Source: Triplophysa rosa
Taxonomy: Eukaryota > Chordata > Actinopteri > Cypriniformes > Nemacheilidae
DNA: 64,000 nucleotides
Direction: 5' to 3'
Assembly: GCF_024868665.1 (NCBI RefSeq)
Contig: NC_079896.1
Location: 1,209,036 to 1,273,035 of the forward strand
The notes below the pieces were generated by a model, which saw nothing but the letters and a program-made list of their open reading frames with translations, was not told where the DNA came from and made no database searches. The number at the start of each line of letters is the position of its first letter. Position 1 is the stretch's first letter. This document shows positions 1 through 11,890 of this stretch, one piece after another. A program made the translations under genes and the position numbers.

Positions 1-1117
1 GAGAGAGAGAGACAGACTAGCCTTTATGGTTCACCTAAAGGTAAAACTCATTACTCGCCCTGCCATCTCCATCCAGCTGTCTTGCATGGCTAAAAAAGGT
101 CTCGAGGGCTTCCGTCTTTTTGCTGATAATGCACACAAATTTGAAACCAGTTAAGTAGATGAAAGACGCAGCGATCTAAAGTAGATTGAATCTGAACTAA
201 ACTTGCGTATCACGGATAGACAACATCCGGTTTATCGATAGCATGAATGAATTCATCGATTACTGATCGGTCATCTGACTGCTTGGGGCATGTTGACAAA
301 CCTGAGCACGGTTTGAGACATTGTTGAGATGTTCTTGTATTCTGGAGGAGGCACTTGTGAGATAAATGTGTGATTACTGCATGTCTCTGAGACGTTCACG
401 AGATATTTTTCATCCTTTTTTTTAACGTGTTTATTTACACAGAGTTCATGTTTTTGAAACTTGTCCGTAGATGTCGTTCATCCGTGTCAGCGCAGAACAT
501 CGTGTGTCGTTTCTGTGATTTCTGGTGGGAACTGTTGGGAGTTTTATTAGAGAACCGTGGCGTTTAAATCACTCATTTGAAAAGTAAAATTAGCATTGAC
601 TTTAAAGTATCGCTGTCTCCTTAAAGCTCTCACAATAAACAAAAACAACAAATACGCACTAAAATATGCCATCTGGTGCAGTAAACATGCCACACTTTGT
701 CGAAAACCTGGAACGGATCTTTAGACATTAAGCGTTTCCAGTCGTGAGTGAATCATCGCTCAACCGCACTCATTTCCTGTATGTGTTTATCTGGGGTGGG
801 GGGATGATGTTGGCTGTCCGGGCTTGTTTTCAGCACAAAACGGCATGGAAAGAGGTAGGGATACGTGTAAACCTCACGTTTATTTTGAAGAGATGGATGG
901 AAGACTGAAAAAAAAAAACTGAAATTCAAACCGAAACCGATGACATCACGACACTTATCGAGATTTAAAGGAATAGTTTACGCAGAAATAACCAATTTGT
1001 CATTGTTTTTGCATCTTTGATGATTTGACGTAGTTTGAGAAATATGGAGAGCTTGTGTACACTGTACGCAATAAACGTATACTTTAAGCATAAATCGGAC
1101 AGATGCTGTATTGAAGT
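1..1117. other. Non-coding stretch, no gene seen
   Basis: Opens on the end of a short GA repeat (1-12). The rest is AT-rich single-copy-looking DNA with stop codons in all frames at short spacing. Text around 295-400, rich in 'gagac' and 'gagat', resembles fragments of the dispersed repeat described at 35790-36165, but too weakly for a separate call. Confidence 0.5.
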
Positions 1118-1376
1118 GCACTCTTTAAAATAAAGGTGCCTAAAAGGCTGTTCACAGCGATGCCATAGAAGAACCATTTTTGGTTTCAAAGAACCCTTTA
1201 GTCAAAGAACCATCTCTTTCTTACCTTTTATAACCTGAAGAACCATTTTTTGGAAAACAAAGAACCTTTTGTGAAACAGAAGGCTGTTAAGGTTTCTTTA
1301 TGGAACCATTGAGACACAAAAGGTTCTTCTATGGCATCAAACACCCTTTTGAGCACCTTTATTTTTAAGAGTGTGC
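1118..1376. mobile_element. Palindromic MITE, about 259 bp
   Basis: The ends are long imperfect inverted repeats. The left arm starts GCACTCTTTAAAATAAAGG and runs to GATGCCATAGAAGAACC. The right arm, read in reverse complement, starts GCACACTCTTAAAAATAAAGG and also reaches GATGCCATAGAAGAACC. The interior repeats 'agaacc' and 'ggttct' motifs. It has no open frame of meaning and would depend on a transposase in trans. I recognise the AGAACC-rich hairpin as a common fish type but do not assign a superfamily, because no clear target-site duplication is visible. A short related fragment lies near 50395-50480. Confidence 0.75.
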
Positions 1377-1930
1377 AACAGATTCCAGTTTTTACGAAGT
1401 TTAGCTCTTTGTAAGAATTTCATTACTCTCTATACGCAAACTAGTGTGTGTTTTTACCGGCGATGGAAAAATGATATTTAGATTGTATAGGTGTAATGGT
1501 GCTATTAAACGTGTTTGCATGAGGTGAACTATACCATAGATCTGTGGTGTTTACTCTGGCTTTGTTTGCCTTTTGTTTAGGTGCTGTTTGACGTTGTATC
1601 AGACGCATTCCTCTGTAAAGATTTCTGGCAGTAGAAGCTGAACGCTGTTGAAAAGTCTTCATGTCACCCTGTCAGATGGGTCCCGTCTTTACATTACAAC
1701 GAAAATGAGGGGAGAATCATTTCTTGGTTTGATCGGTCAGAATGATACGTCATGTGTAAATGAGAGGAATACTATAGTTTTGCTTTTAGAGGAACGGATT
1801 ACAGAGGATACACAAACAAATGATGTCGTCATATACTAACTCAGCCTCGTGTTGTTTCAAACATGCATGATGTTTTAAGACACTTCATTTCTCTTTTGTC
1901 CTCTATTAAAACTTTACATTTGTTTCTATT
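1377..1930. other. Non-coding stretch, no gene seen
   Basis: AT-rich DNA with only short open frames (for example 1648-1839) that show no domain or codon signal. Confidence 0.5.
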
Positions 1931-2080
1931 TCATGGTTTTACTATAGTAAAAGTGCAGTAACCATGTTTTTTAGTTTATTCATTAGCATTTGTATAACCA
2001 CAGTTTTACTACAAATACCATGGTTACTGTAGTGAGACAATGATTCATTTGTGGTTACCATGGTTTTACTATAGTAACCA
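1931..2080. repeat. Repeat built on CCATGGTTTTACTATAG motif
   Basis: The motif 'catggttttactatagtaa' appears at 1932 and again near 2059-2076, with the inverted form 'accatggttactgtagt' between them. The text is therefore a mix of direct and inverted copies of one short unit. Similar 'tactatag' and 'accatag' wording recurs near 15830-15860, 17520-17570 and 43010-43140. It probably derives from a small DNA element; the family is not identified. Confidence 0.5.
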
Positions 2081-2181
2081 GGGATGGTATAGCCTGGAGC
2101 CATTATAGCTTCAAAAAGAACCATTTTAACCTGGTGCATCTGTTACAAAACACCCAAGAATCTCTTTTTTTCTGATAATCC

Positions 2182-2602
2182 CAGTCACTACCGGTCAAGA
2201 GTTTTGGGACACTTCAGTGAAATGTTTCTCTTTATTTCAAAAACGTTTGATCTGAAGGTGTATGCTTAAATGTTTGACATTAGTTTTGTAGACGCAATAA
2301 AATTTTGCAAACATGCATGTTCTTTCATGACAAAACTAACGTTTTATTTCATAAAACATGTCTTTGAAATGGATGACTTTGACTGAATAATAAAAAAAGA
2401 GCAGCCAATAAGAGCACAGAATCGATGGGAACCTTAAGAAGATGATGAAATATAACGTTTTAATTTAATTTTTTTAAAGATAATTCCCATAGTTCACTTT
2501 GTTTTATTTTGTAAGTTTGACGTGTTTATTATGATTCCGAAATGTGGAAAACTATGAACACACAAGTGAGTAAGTGTTCCAAAACTTTTGACCGGTACTG
2601 TG
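2182..2602. mobile_element. Tc1-like non-autonomous element, about 420 bp
   Basis: The left end reads CACTACCGGTCAAGAGTTTTGGGACACTT (positions 2186-2214 approx.) and the right end in reverse complement reads CAGTACCGGTCAAAAGTTTTGGAACACTT. ACCGGTCAAAAGTTTTGG ends are typical of Tc1-related elements in fish genomes. The interior is AT-rich with no transposase frame. A clean TA duplication is not visible at the present edges, so the ends are approximate by a few bases. Confidence 0.7.
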
Positions 2603-3050
2603 TGTTTTACAAGTAAAGTTAGTTGGAACTACAGTGAACTATTTCATTTTTGATGAATTATTCTTTTAAGTCATTTCTCCGAAATCAGTCTTTTGAAATA
2701 TATCTGGTGATAAATGAAATACGCAGAGATAAATGTCTATCACGACCCAGCTGATGGCCAGATATAGATAGAGGGAAAAAGTTGACAGTTAATGCACTGT
2801 AACGCTGCGTGGATCTGTTATGCTGGTGGAAAGTTTGCACCCACTTATTTTGCATGACTGTGTGTGAAAAGACCAGAATGCACCTGTGCTGAATAATAGA
2901 CACAAAGTGTGCAGATAGAGAGAGAAAACAAAACTACACATACAGAGACACGAGGTGCACAGACACGAGCAGATGAGAAAGATAGAAATAAGACAGTTAT
3001 CCAGAACGACAGCTTGTGTGCAGCACGATTATATAAGAGAAATATCCCAA
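2603..3050. other. Non-coding stretch, no gene seen
   Basis: Short frames overlapping 2685-3171 on the minus strand and 2909-3091 on the plus strand run into the neighbouring palindrome and have no recognisable domain. Nothing else is supported. Confidence 0.5.
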
Positions 3051-3250
3051 ACTCTAAAAGTGCTGGGTTGTTATTGACACATGCTGGGTAAATATTGGAC
3101 AGAATACACTGCTGGGTTAAAAATGACCCAATAGTGGGTTGTTTCCACTCACGGTAAACACAACCCAGCATTGGGTCATTTTAACCCAGTAGTGTGTTCT
3201 GTCCAATATTTACCCAGCATGGGTCAATAACATCCCAGCACTTTTAGAGT
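3051..3250. mobile_element. 200-bp near-perfect palindromic MITE
   Basis: It starts ACTCTAAAAGTGCTGGG and ends with the reverse complement CCCAGCACTTTTAGAGT. The arms are about 93 bases each and pair along nearly their whole length with fewer than about ten differences. They carry the repeated words 'ctgggtaaatattggacag' and 'ctgggttaaaa..tgaccca'. The loop is about 15 bases near 3143-3158. As RNA or single-stranded DNA it would form a long hairpin. No coding potential; superfamily not assigned. Confidence 0.8.
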
Positions 3251-4480
3251 GATCTCATTAATATCTCACGTTATTTTATAAACAGCTATATATAGGCTAT
3301 GAGATGCAAGAACGATCACACATCTCAATATAACCTCAAACATTTCTCGTCAAATTTCTGCAATGCCGTGTGCTTGCGCTTTTATTTTTTGTGCGTTTTT
3401 AAGCCTGACAGTTTGACAGAACACGTGTGAGTGGCTAAACGAAGAAAGAATTACAATTTTAAGCTGAACCCTTCAAGATTGATCTTTCAAACGTGTAGAA
3501 AACATTTGTCATTTGTGTGTCACTGTCACACTTGTTCTGTGTTGAGTTAAGACAGTTACTATGAATATAACAGCTACCGTGGTAAAGCGAGGCGAAAGGA
3601 CCAGAAATTCAGGTTTGGAGACGTCTGGAGTCCCTCCCAGTGCATCTTTCACAGGTGTGTGTGTGTGTTCACAGGTAAATTCGACTTCTTTCATGTTGCG
3701 AGGATTCTCATTGTCTTGGGTGTGAGAAAAATATCAAACTGTCCAAACGTGATGACTCACTCATTTATTCAGACACATCATGGGTTGAGACACACAGGAA
3801 CAAGGTGTGCTGCTTTATTTTTTTGGCAGATGTTTGAGTGAAAGGCGCTGAGCGAGTGTTGGGAAAGCGGCTTTCTGGGTGGTGGTTACACTATACGACG
3901 AAAGGCGGATTGTTATTTATGTTTCTTCTGCGAACGATTATACAGAGTTGTTCTGCAATTACTAAGAAATCGTAGTTGTCCTTGAAGTTTCTTGTGGCAT
4001 TAGCATATGAATGACGAAATAATGCCACTATCATTGGTGTCTGCTAATTGTTCGTAGTTGAGATTAATGATTTAAACAACCCTTAACCCAAACTATTAAA
4101 CCGCAGCGTGATGGCTCATTTAAGAGATTGTGCTAAAGAATCGAGAAGAGGCGTGATGTCACTTTTTTAAACGATTACACTTATGATCGCTATCTGGCAA
4201 AGCGGGAATTCTCACGGGAATTTGTAACTATAATATGAGGTGTCCACTTCGTGGAAATCTGTCTGATGTGAATTGTCCAATAGTTATCTGAAAAATGCAA
4301 AAATGAAGCCCCGCCCCAACCATCACCACTGTGACAGCAGATCAAAACTTACAAATAAGATCGTACGCATACGAATTAGCCAGCTCGTAAATAAAATACG
4401 TACAAACTGCATTGAGAGTGTTGGATGAGAATATTATGAAGCTAAATGCCCTAGCAACCACATGCACCCTATGTATGTGG
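3251..4480. other. Non-coding stretch, no gene seen
   Basis: Single-copy-looking AT-rich DNA. A short GT run sits at 3655-3668. Near the right end 'ccctagcaaccacatg' (4450-4465) belongs to a short-word repeat common in this window (see 20430-20555 and 39418-39510). Confidence 0.5.
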
Positions 4481-5217
4481 GTGTGGTTCCCAAACTGTGG
4501 TACGCCTACACTAGTGGTACTTGAAGAGACCCCGGTGGTACCACAGAAAATTAAAAACTCTATATATTAATTCACATTTCGTGTTTTAAACGCAATTTCA
4601 AATGTTTAATATGTTTATATGATAAATACGGAATACATCTCCTATGTGCAATTTTAAAATAGTTGTATGAATTATTGTTGTTTATTTATCATTGGTCGAT
4701 GTAACTCAGGCGCTTCACGGGCAGCTCAAACATTGTGAGTCCTTCACTCGCTCTCTTCCGACGAGATGCGTGCAGATTAAGTTGATGTATTTCTGCACTT
4801 GAACCGCTTTTTAAAGCCGTTGTTATTGCCTTAAAGTGCTAATTCAAGGCGCGTCTGCATCTACTCAATGTTAAATCAATGAAGCGCGCGTTGCGATGTA
4901 TTTTTGCCGCGTCGCTTACAGAGCCCTGTTAACAGTGCACTAACGTTACAGAAAAGTGTTTTGTTTCAACTATTACTGCTAACTTGAAAACTTGGAAAAA
5001 ACGTGTTCTTTAGTTTGAAAACCGCTGGCAAATAAAGTGTTTGTATTATTAATAATACATTAGAATTGGAGGATGAGGTGTAAAGAGAAAGATTCACAGC
5101 TCCACTGTTAATTTAAGTTTTTATTCATATGATTTTCTATCGCAGTCATCATAAGGTACTTGGAACAATTAATTTTATTAAAGGTGGTACTTGATCTGAA
5201 AAGTTTGAGAACCACTG
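4481..5217. mobile_element. hAT-like element, degraded, about 735 bp
   Basis: The left end reads GTGGTTCCCAAACTGTGGTACG and the right end in reverse complement reads CAGTGGTTCTCAAACTTTTCAG. CAGTGGTTCTCAAAC termini are the hallmark of hAT (Charlie-like) elements. A second inner inverted match exists: 'agtggtacttgaagag' at left and 'ggtggtacttgatctg' at right. No transposase frame remains. The left terminal CA and an 8-bp duplication cannot be recognised with confidence. The element appears to sit within a CCCTAG/CAACC-type repeat, since matching words flank both sides (4450-4465 and 5218-5250). Confidence 0.65.
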
Positions 5218-6340
5218 CCCTAGAAGACCTCGGAAACCCCATAGCAACCATTCTCAACATCCTCACGCAGGCCGTACTCTTTCATTATTCGCGTTTATGA
5301 CCGACCGTGTGTCTTTGGTACTCTGTTAGCGTTGTAAATAGCTGATGAAGTATGCAGCCTGTGAGTCGGTCGGGACGTCAAGCTGTGACATGTTTTGCTG
5401 TAGTCTGCTGAATTCACAACAGTAGGTTTAATAAGGCACGATGCGTAACCCTTTACAGGCAACACGAGGAACGCAAAGCCCTTTAATCTCACTTCATTAA
5501 CCCGAAGGATTTGCAGAACGAGAGAATACAAATGTTGCCGGATGTTTCCGAGGCATTAGGTGAGGTTTAATCCTGGACCACGTCCATGTAGCCGTTGAAC
5601 TTTTACCGAAATTGAGATGAGAGGGGTTACACAATATCCGTGTGCCATTGATGAGCATCACCGAGACATTGGTGAGACATCCCTGATGAGAATCACTTTA
5701 GATGCATTAATCACATTTCATGACTCATTCAGATTTACGGTGAATTAATCATCAAGACTTTGTAGTTTTGGTCACTAGACATTACTTCAGGTTAACAAGT
5801 GGGTTGATATAAGTAAAAACATTGAACGAATTACTACAGAAAATAATGTGTCTCGGAAAACAAACATTTTATCAACACGTAACATCAACACATGCGTTTC
5901 ACCATCATGAAATTCCATCAATTCCTGACGGCTGTTTCATTTTTTCACTTACACATGGTTAAAATAACTGACAGATGACACATGTGTACCTGACACGCTT
6001 CAAAGAAAAGTGACACAAAGTAGATGATTCATTCTGGCATTGATAACAGCTGCAATGTAATTTTTTTATGCCAGTATTGTTGTTTATTGTAAATGAACTT
6101 CAGTTTTTAGCATCTGTATGGTTGGCGTGAGAGCTCATCTCAAAGACTCCAGAATGCTACGCTAGGCTACGCTAACAAACCCTGTCTTGTGTTCTTGGCC
6201 TACAAGCTGAAGTCACACAAATTCAGGGTGAGACAAGATCGGGTCAGAGACAGTTAAAGCCAAAATGAAGGTTGTCTAGTCTGTGTGTGTGTGTGTGTTG
6301 TTGGGGTGGGATGAAAGACAGCAACTAATGCCGGTGGGGT
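5218..6340. other. Non-coding stretch, no gene seen
   Basis: Unique-looking DNA with a GT run (6282-6298) and a G-run (6331-6350). A minus-strand frame at 5295-5531 has no recognisable domain. Confidence 0.45.
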
Positions 6341-6344
6341 GGGG

Positions 6345-6600
6345 GGGGGAGCTGCATGTATATGTGCAAACATCCTGCGGCCAACATGAGTCGTCCTGAG
6401 AAATATTTATCTTTACTGGTAATGCAAAGAGGCAGCCGAAGCCTTCATCTGGCCCTCAGCCATTTTCACAGACTCAGGGGCGATTGGAGGGGCGGGCGAG
6501 ATGCACTGGGAACGGGCTGCGGAGATGGAGAGAGAGAGTGTGTGTACATTAATGCGCAAATGACATAGGCGTCATGTATCAGGGCGTCTCTTTGCCATTG
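6345..6600. other. Candidate conserved non-coding element
   Basis: Locally high-complexity, GC-balanced text with homeodomain- and POU-like AT words ('aaatattta', 'ggtaatgcaaag') beside GC-rich words. It is free of the dispersed-repeat vocabulary seen elsewhere. It contrasts with the AT-rich, low-complexity DNA around it. This is a judgement from texture; alignment to other fish genomes was not possible. Confidence 0.28.
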
Positions 6601-7030
6601 TGATTATGAGGAAAATGAGGCAAAACAGCAACAGCATTGATGTGTCAAATACAGAGAGATTATCCTTCCAAAGGTTTTGCTCATGAGTGTTTATAATGAA
6701 TACAAATACTGGAGTTTTGTTGTGTACAAAAGGCAGTTAAAGAATATGTCAAGAATGTCAAATTCAAAATAATTTCTATTGCATTTTTCACAGTTTTGCA
6801 TTGTTGCAAAGCAGCTTTACATAAACATTCCTTACACGTGTCCTCTGGTGTGACCGCAAAAATAAAAACAATTGTTAATATTTTTATACGATTAATATTT
6901 ATAATATAAATAGCATAAGAGAGATTTATCTTCATTGTTTTTTTTTCCATTTTTTGCTGTCACACCATAGGACAGCATATTTGTCAACTACCAATATAGT
7001 TAAAGTAAATAAATAAAGAAATATATGAAA
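6601..7030. other. Non-coding stretch, no gene seen
   Basis: AT-rich; nothing recognisable. Confidence 0.45.
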
Positions 7031-7333
7031 TACGGCGCTATTTATTAACAATTTATTAATGCATTAGCTAAAATGAACTAAAAATGAACAATACTTACAC
7101 AGCATTAATTAATGTTAGTTCATGTGAATTTCAGCATTTTTTACTAATCCATTCTTAAAATCAAACATGTACACTGTTAACATCAGTTAATGCGCCATGA
7201 ACTCACATGAATAACTGTATTGACATGAACTAACATGAACAAATGCTGAGAAACTAAATTGTGCATTGTTATCTAATGTTAGCTAATGCATTTACTGATG
7301 CTAACTAATAGCACCTTATTGTAAAGTGTTACC
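7031..7333. repeat. Dispersed fish repeat ending TTATTGTAAAGTGTTACC
   Basis: The text is dominated by 'atgttagttcatg', 'aacatgaac', 'atgttagctaatgcattt' and finishes with TTATTGTAAAGTGTTACC (7316-7333), whose reverse complement GGTAACACTTTACAATAA is a very common terminal motif of an old fish DNA repeat. Short inverted segments ('agcattaattaatgttagttcatgtgaa' near 7102 and 'catgaactaacatgaac' near 7225) fit a decayed inverted-repeat element. A second, more diverged copy lies at 18236-18458. Confidence 0.65.
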
Positions 7334-8084
7334 TTAAATACATGAAACAATTTTGGCGATTAATATTACACTTTGCTCTAAAACTACAACAAACACACAG
7401 CAAAACATTATAAACACTTTAAATTCTGAATTCCCTCAAGAATCCTATTTGACCATTGAATAAACTCGAATTAAATCTATGCCAAGGTATGTTTTAATGC
7501 TAATTTCTTGAGAAGGTCATTAAGCCGATGTGAGTCAGAACAGAGCGTGAAGCATATAAAAATATCATTTCTGTAATATATACAGTACATGACGTCACGC
7601 TCAACCCCTCCGTCCACACTTCTTCTTTAACGAAAGCGACAGACGTTGAAACATCCAAGAGGGCAAGAGACAGAGAGAATAAAGAAGAGAAAAATAAATA
7701 CATGAGGACAAGGAATGCTGGTCGAGCGTTTGGGGGATGACTGCCATCAGAGGACCTGAAGGGCAGAAGTGAGGAGTGCTCGGGTGTTTGTGGGGGTGAA
7801 GATCACACCCGGGGTGTTGCAGTTCCAACAGTATCTCAAGTCGGGTGCTTCAGGATCACATCTGACACTCGCGTTCCTTTCGCCGCTCGAGATACACAAA
7901 CGCAGAAGAAAACCATCACATGCTTACATCTGCATGAGCGTGTTCATCTGCAACATGTGACAGCAGACATCATGAGATATTAAGACATACATTTTACATA
8001 TCATGTTAGGGGTGGAGCTGTTCTTTACACACAATACATCTGTATCGTGGATCGTGTCGGATTATTCAGACGAGTCTGGAGGTG
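7334..8084. other. Non-coding stretch, no gene seen
   Basis: Unique-looking DNA. Minus-strand frames at 7500-7828 show no domain. Confidence 0.45.
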
Positions 8085-8175
8085 TAAAACGAAGGTAGAT
8101 TGTAGAGGTCAAATACTCTGGACTTGTGCAAATTTGATGAGAAATCTTTGCGGTCATGTTGAGATATTAAAGAGA
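8085..8175 (+). repeat. Fragment of the GAGATCTC dispersed repeat
   Basis: Shares 'tagattgtagaggt.aaat', 'tgatgagaaat.tttg' and 'tgagatattaaagagatct' in the same order as the fuller copy at 35790-36165, with the middle missing. Confidence 0.55.
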
Positions 8176-9371
8176 TCTTGAGGGTGGTCCGGGGGTTTGT
8201 GTTTGAGTGATGTCTTGCAAATGGTCAGACACACACAGGCAGTCTTCACTTCCATCAGTGTTACACAGACTGATGGGATATCATCCTGCCAAAGCCATTT
8301 ATGTCTTGAATCAAACCGCACGTGACAGTAAAAATATTCCTCAGTATGATTGAAATTATGATTGTTTTTATGCATCTGAAATGGAGCGAGTATCGCAGCA
8401 TTACATCATTTCTGGAAGCATCACTTGTGTGGGAAATGAAGAGGGCTGTGGTGGTGGTTTGTGCACGGGCCGTTTCTTCAGAAAATGTGAATATGTTGTA
8501 GCTCCACTGTACTGGTGGAAAGAGACGTGTTGAGACACGCGGGGGCTTTTACTGCAGGTGAAGTCGCAGAATGTGAGAAACACACGCACGCACACATTGA
8601 GCAAGCGGGTTTGTGATTATTTGTCTGATTTATTGCAGGTCTCTTTCTTAAGTGTATTTGTCAGAAGAAAGTCGCATGGGTTTTGGAACCATAGGAGGGT
8701 AGTGATTAATGACGAGTGGATTTTTGGAATATTTTGGGGGCACAATTCCTGTAAATGATTGTCAGGAGAGAAGTGTTTGTGTGCAGTATACAAGCTTCTT
8801 TTATGCTCTGCGAGTGAAGAGAGACAAATTATGCAAGAGCCTGTGGTGTTGGAAGGGCAAATTACATCGCTGTCTCTTTCCATGAGCATCACAATGTCAC
8901 ACACACGGCCGTCCTTCCCCAGAGCTCACAGTAACCTCACACACACACACACACAGCAGAAAATGTCCTCATGTTAAACAGTAATAGAGTATGGAAAACT
9001 TAATTGGAGAATCACAGTGAAGTACAAAACTCTTAAACTAAAAGAATCTGATCCAAAGCCTAGTGAACTACAGAAGCAGCTGCCTTCTAAGACAGCATCC
9101 TTAAGACACTTAATTGTAGCACACTGCATAGTGTACATGTGCATTATACAACTAGTTTCTTGAGTAAACAGAAGCCTCGACTCGCCATTGATTCGGAGTC
9201 CGTCTGATGTTTACTTGTTGCTAAGATAAAGTTGTGAGCGGTTGCCGGGACTCTGCTGTACGGTTGCTAAGGTGCTGTTTAAGGTTGAAGGCTAAATTCT
9301 TGCTAGATTAGGTTGCTTACTGCTTAGATATAAATACATAGACGCCTCATTAGCATGTGTTTCTATCAAGG
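8176..9371. other. Non-coding stretch, no gene seen
   Basis: Contains a short AC run (8938-8956) and, near 9240-9300, 'ggttgccgggactctgctgtacggttgctaagg'-like words that are the opposite strand of the CTAGCAACC repeat. Overlapping short frames in 8401-8977 have no domain. Confidence 0.45.
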
Positions 9372-9692
9372 TTATTTTAGTTTACTAAAATTAAAGCTTT
9401 GAAAACATCTCTGTTCATTGAAATCAAATCAAATATTGACCTACAAATTATGGGGGAAACTTAACTAAAGGAAAATTTGAAATGTTGCATCAAAAATAAA
9501 TTGAAATAAAACAGAAATTAATTAATATTATATAGCAACATTAAAAATAAACAAATAAATTATAAAATGACAAAAGCATATACCAAAATTGCTAACTAAA
9601 ATGAACATAAAAACTAAAGATCTAAAAATAAAAGCTAATTTAAAAAAATAAATAAAACTAAATAAAATGAAAATGAAAACTATAATAACTCT
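9372..9692. repeat. Old A-rich dispersed repeat (AACTAAAA words)
   Basis: Starts 'aaggttattttagtttactaaaa' and ends 'gaaaactataataactctg', with many 'aactaaaa' and 'aaataaa' units between. This is typical of an old repeat common in fish that begins and ends with a 'gttatt..taacta' pattern. No coding sense. Confidence 0.5.
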
Positions 9693-10553
9693 GGTTTCTA
9701 TAGGCTGCTATGCACAAGTCGTCCGCCATATTGGAAAGGACAAAGCCGATCTGTGAGCAAGTTGTGCATCTGCAACCGTAGTGTACACATGTATGTATAT
9801 CACATGTTATTTGTTGTTGTGTAGACACAAATATTATAATGTTTAAACTAACACAACACAACAAGACCAGCACAGCTTTAAAAAGTGACCATAGTTTTAA
9901 AACGTGTTATGTTGTTGAGTTAATGCACATAAAAACACAAAGCAACACATTCTCAGGTGTGAAAGGTTTTCCCATTTTTCATTATTTACATCTTGCGGTT
10001 TTTTTTCTCACAACCAGAAGCTGCACAATGTTGATTTTTTTTCACTGTGAGTGATGACAGCAACTAACATGTTGACTGTACCAAGATGGCGGACGCATTG
10101 GTGTGACTGTTGCATCTGCATGTACTTACTGTATGTTTTTCTGGCCTCTTCCCAAAAACATGCATTTGATGGTAACAGGTTGCTAATCTAATTACGTTCG
10201 AATTTTGCTACTTTCCGTTTGCAGAGTTTTAAACACCTATAATACTGTCTAGATAGACAGCTCAGGTTTAGAACATATGAAACGGGAAGGTCGACAATGA
10301 AGAAGGGTTGATTTTTTGCATCTCTGTCAATCCCTCGTGGCCGTGCAGATCGTGAAGATTCATTAGTGAAGTAATTGAGTCTCCCGGAGGAGTTTAGCCA
10401 TGCCCCCTGCCGCAGGACGTGCACTCAATTAGATCTAAACGGTGCGCTTCATTATTCTCATCACATCGTCCTCCATCGTGTTAGACGTCCTGCCGTCAGC
10501 GACAGCCCATGAGCTTAATGTGAGAGGAGAGAGAGACATGATCTAACGCTATG

Positions 10554-10554
<1 letters not shown>
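9693..10554. other. Non-coding stretch, no gene seen
   Basis: Unique-looking DNA; frames at 9839-10054 (+) and 10188-10424 (-) have no recognisable domain. Confidence 0.45.

Positions 10555-10631
<77 letters not shown>
10555..10631. repeat. (AC)n microsatellite, about 38 units
   Basis: Uninterrupted AC dinucleotides over 77 bases, long enough to be length-variable between individuals. Confidence 0.95.
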
Positions 10632-10632
<1 letters not shown>

Positions 10633-11039
10633 CAAAAGAATGACATGGACATATTTATTCAGTATATACAATACAAGTCACATTAAAAATCTATGTGTCT
10701 AAATTGGGATCTAAATATAGTTGAAGACGTGTATGCTTTGTTTGTTAGAAGTCTTTAATAGTTTACATTCAAACAGTAAGTTGAGTAAAGTTCATCTTTC
10801 ATGGGTTTGGATTGCTCAAGCGTCAACATTTGTTGCATGTAAATATATCACACGCACACACACAAACACACAGATGCAGGTTAGAACATGTTCTTATTCA
10901 ATGACATGAAATCTTCTGTTCCTTCGGTGTGCAGTCAGTTTGGTGTTGACTGACAGCCACTCGACTGAAGGATTTTCAGTATGTAAACTACTGAAGACAA
11001 GAATGAACAGAAGACATCATGTGTGCTATTAAACTAGAC
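10632..11039. other. Non-coding stretch, no gene seen
   Basis: A short CA-rich patch at 10848-10876; otherwise featureless. Confidence 0.45.
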
Positions 11040-11345
11040 TTTACTGAAGAGATATACATGTTTAATGTCTCTTGAGGAGAAATCTAAAACTAAACATAAG
11101 TAAAATAATCTGTATTTGAGTAAATGTGATGAGAAATGTTTGAGTTCATATCGAGATCTTGACAGATAATGACAGACACATTTTTGACATTTCTGACTCT
11201 TTTTCTCTGGAGAAATACCTGAGATGCAGATGAGACTTAAGCAAAAGTTTAAATTTACACTCCATTTAATCTCACGGCTGTCTGGAGATTAAGAGAGATC
11301 TCATGTGTGATTTTTTGTTTTTGAATGGGAGGTCTCAGAGCAAGA
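11040..11345 (+). repeat. Copy of the GAGATCTC dispersed repeat
   Basis: In order: 'aaataatctgtatttgag', 'gatgagaaatgtttgagttca', 'gagatcttgacag', 'gacagacacatttttgacatttctgactctttttctc', 'gagatgcagatgagacttaag' and 'ttaagagagatctcatgtgtg'. These words recur in the same order at 35790-36165 and inverted at 27720-28110. Confidence 0.65.
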
Positions 11346-11615
11346 TTCAGGGTCCGTACTCTTAAAGCTTCTGAGAAAGCTCTTAATTTGGCTTAGAAAC
11401 TTCAGCGTGATTCAGGACCAACCTGAGAGCAACTCTGAGCAAGGAAAAGACAAAACTTTTATCTAAGTGAAGAGGTAGGGCTGACCCCGCTGCTATGTAT
11501 GGCAATCTTTTGAAGACTGTGATTGGTTGATTGGCCAATAAGGCAAAACATAGCTCTTTTAAGTATAGGGTCTAAGTATAAGACGTCAGTTTGAAATTAC
11601 AGGTGTAATTTTCCT
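11346..11615. other. Non-coding stretch, no gene seen
   Basis: Includes 'gaggtagggctgaccccgctgctatg' near 11470, possibly another repeat fragment, not identified. Confidence 0.4.
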
Positions 11616-11790
11616 TTTACATTTACATTTATTCGTTTAGCAGACGCTTTTATCCAAAGCCACTTACAAGTTGGGTAAACAATGGAAGCAATTGGGTCAA
11701 CATTAGGACAACAAAAAGCATAAGTGCAATAAAACATGTCTCACAAAGCCTACTATACAGTGTACAGAGCGTACAAGTTTTTTTTTTTAC
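11616..11790 (+). repeat. Fish repeat with GCAGACGCTTTTATCCAAAG core
   Basis: Starts 'acatttacatttattcgttta' and continues GCAGACGCTTTTATCCAAAG then 'ccacttacaagt'. This phrase is one of the most frequent interspersed-repeat words in ray-finned fish. The 3' part has 'aagtgcaataaaa'. Shorter decayed copies sit at 30030-30100 (+) and 19415-19465 (-). Confidence 0.65.
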
Positions 11791-11796
11791 CATAAA

Positions 11797-11798
11797 CA

Positions 11799-11833
<35 letters not shown>

Positions 11834-11890
11834 CATACATTATATATATATAAATATATATATATATGTATATATACAGTATATATGTAT
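11797..11890. repeat. (CGCA)n then TA-rich simple repeat
   Basis: About nine CGCA units up to 11833, then a TA-rich tract to 11890. The TA tract continues on the far side of the hAT-like element (12922-12945), suggesting that the element inserted into a simple repeat. Confidence 0.85.

Noticed and set aside
2845..3171. 108-codon minus-strand frame
   Set aside because: Runs into the palindromic MITE; no domain.
4481..5217. Possible 8-bp target duplication at the hAT-like element
   Set aside because: The right flank CCCTAGAA has no convincing partner immediately left of the element.
10555..10631. Regular repeat that might suggest an array
   Set aside because: Plain AC microsatellite. No spacer/repeat pattern of a CRISPR array anywhere in the window, as expected for a vertebrate.
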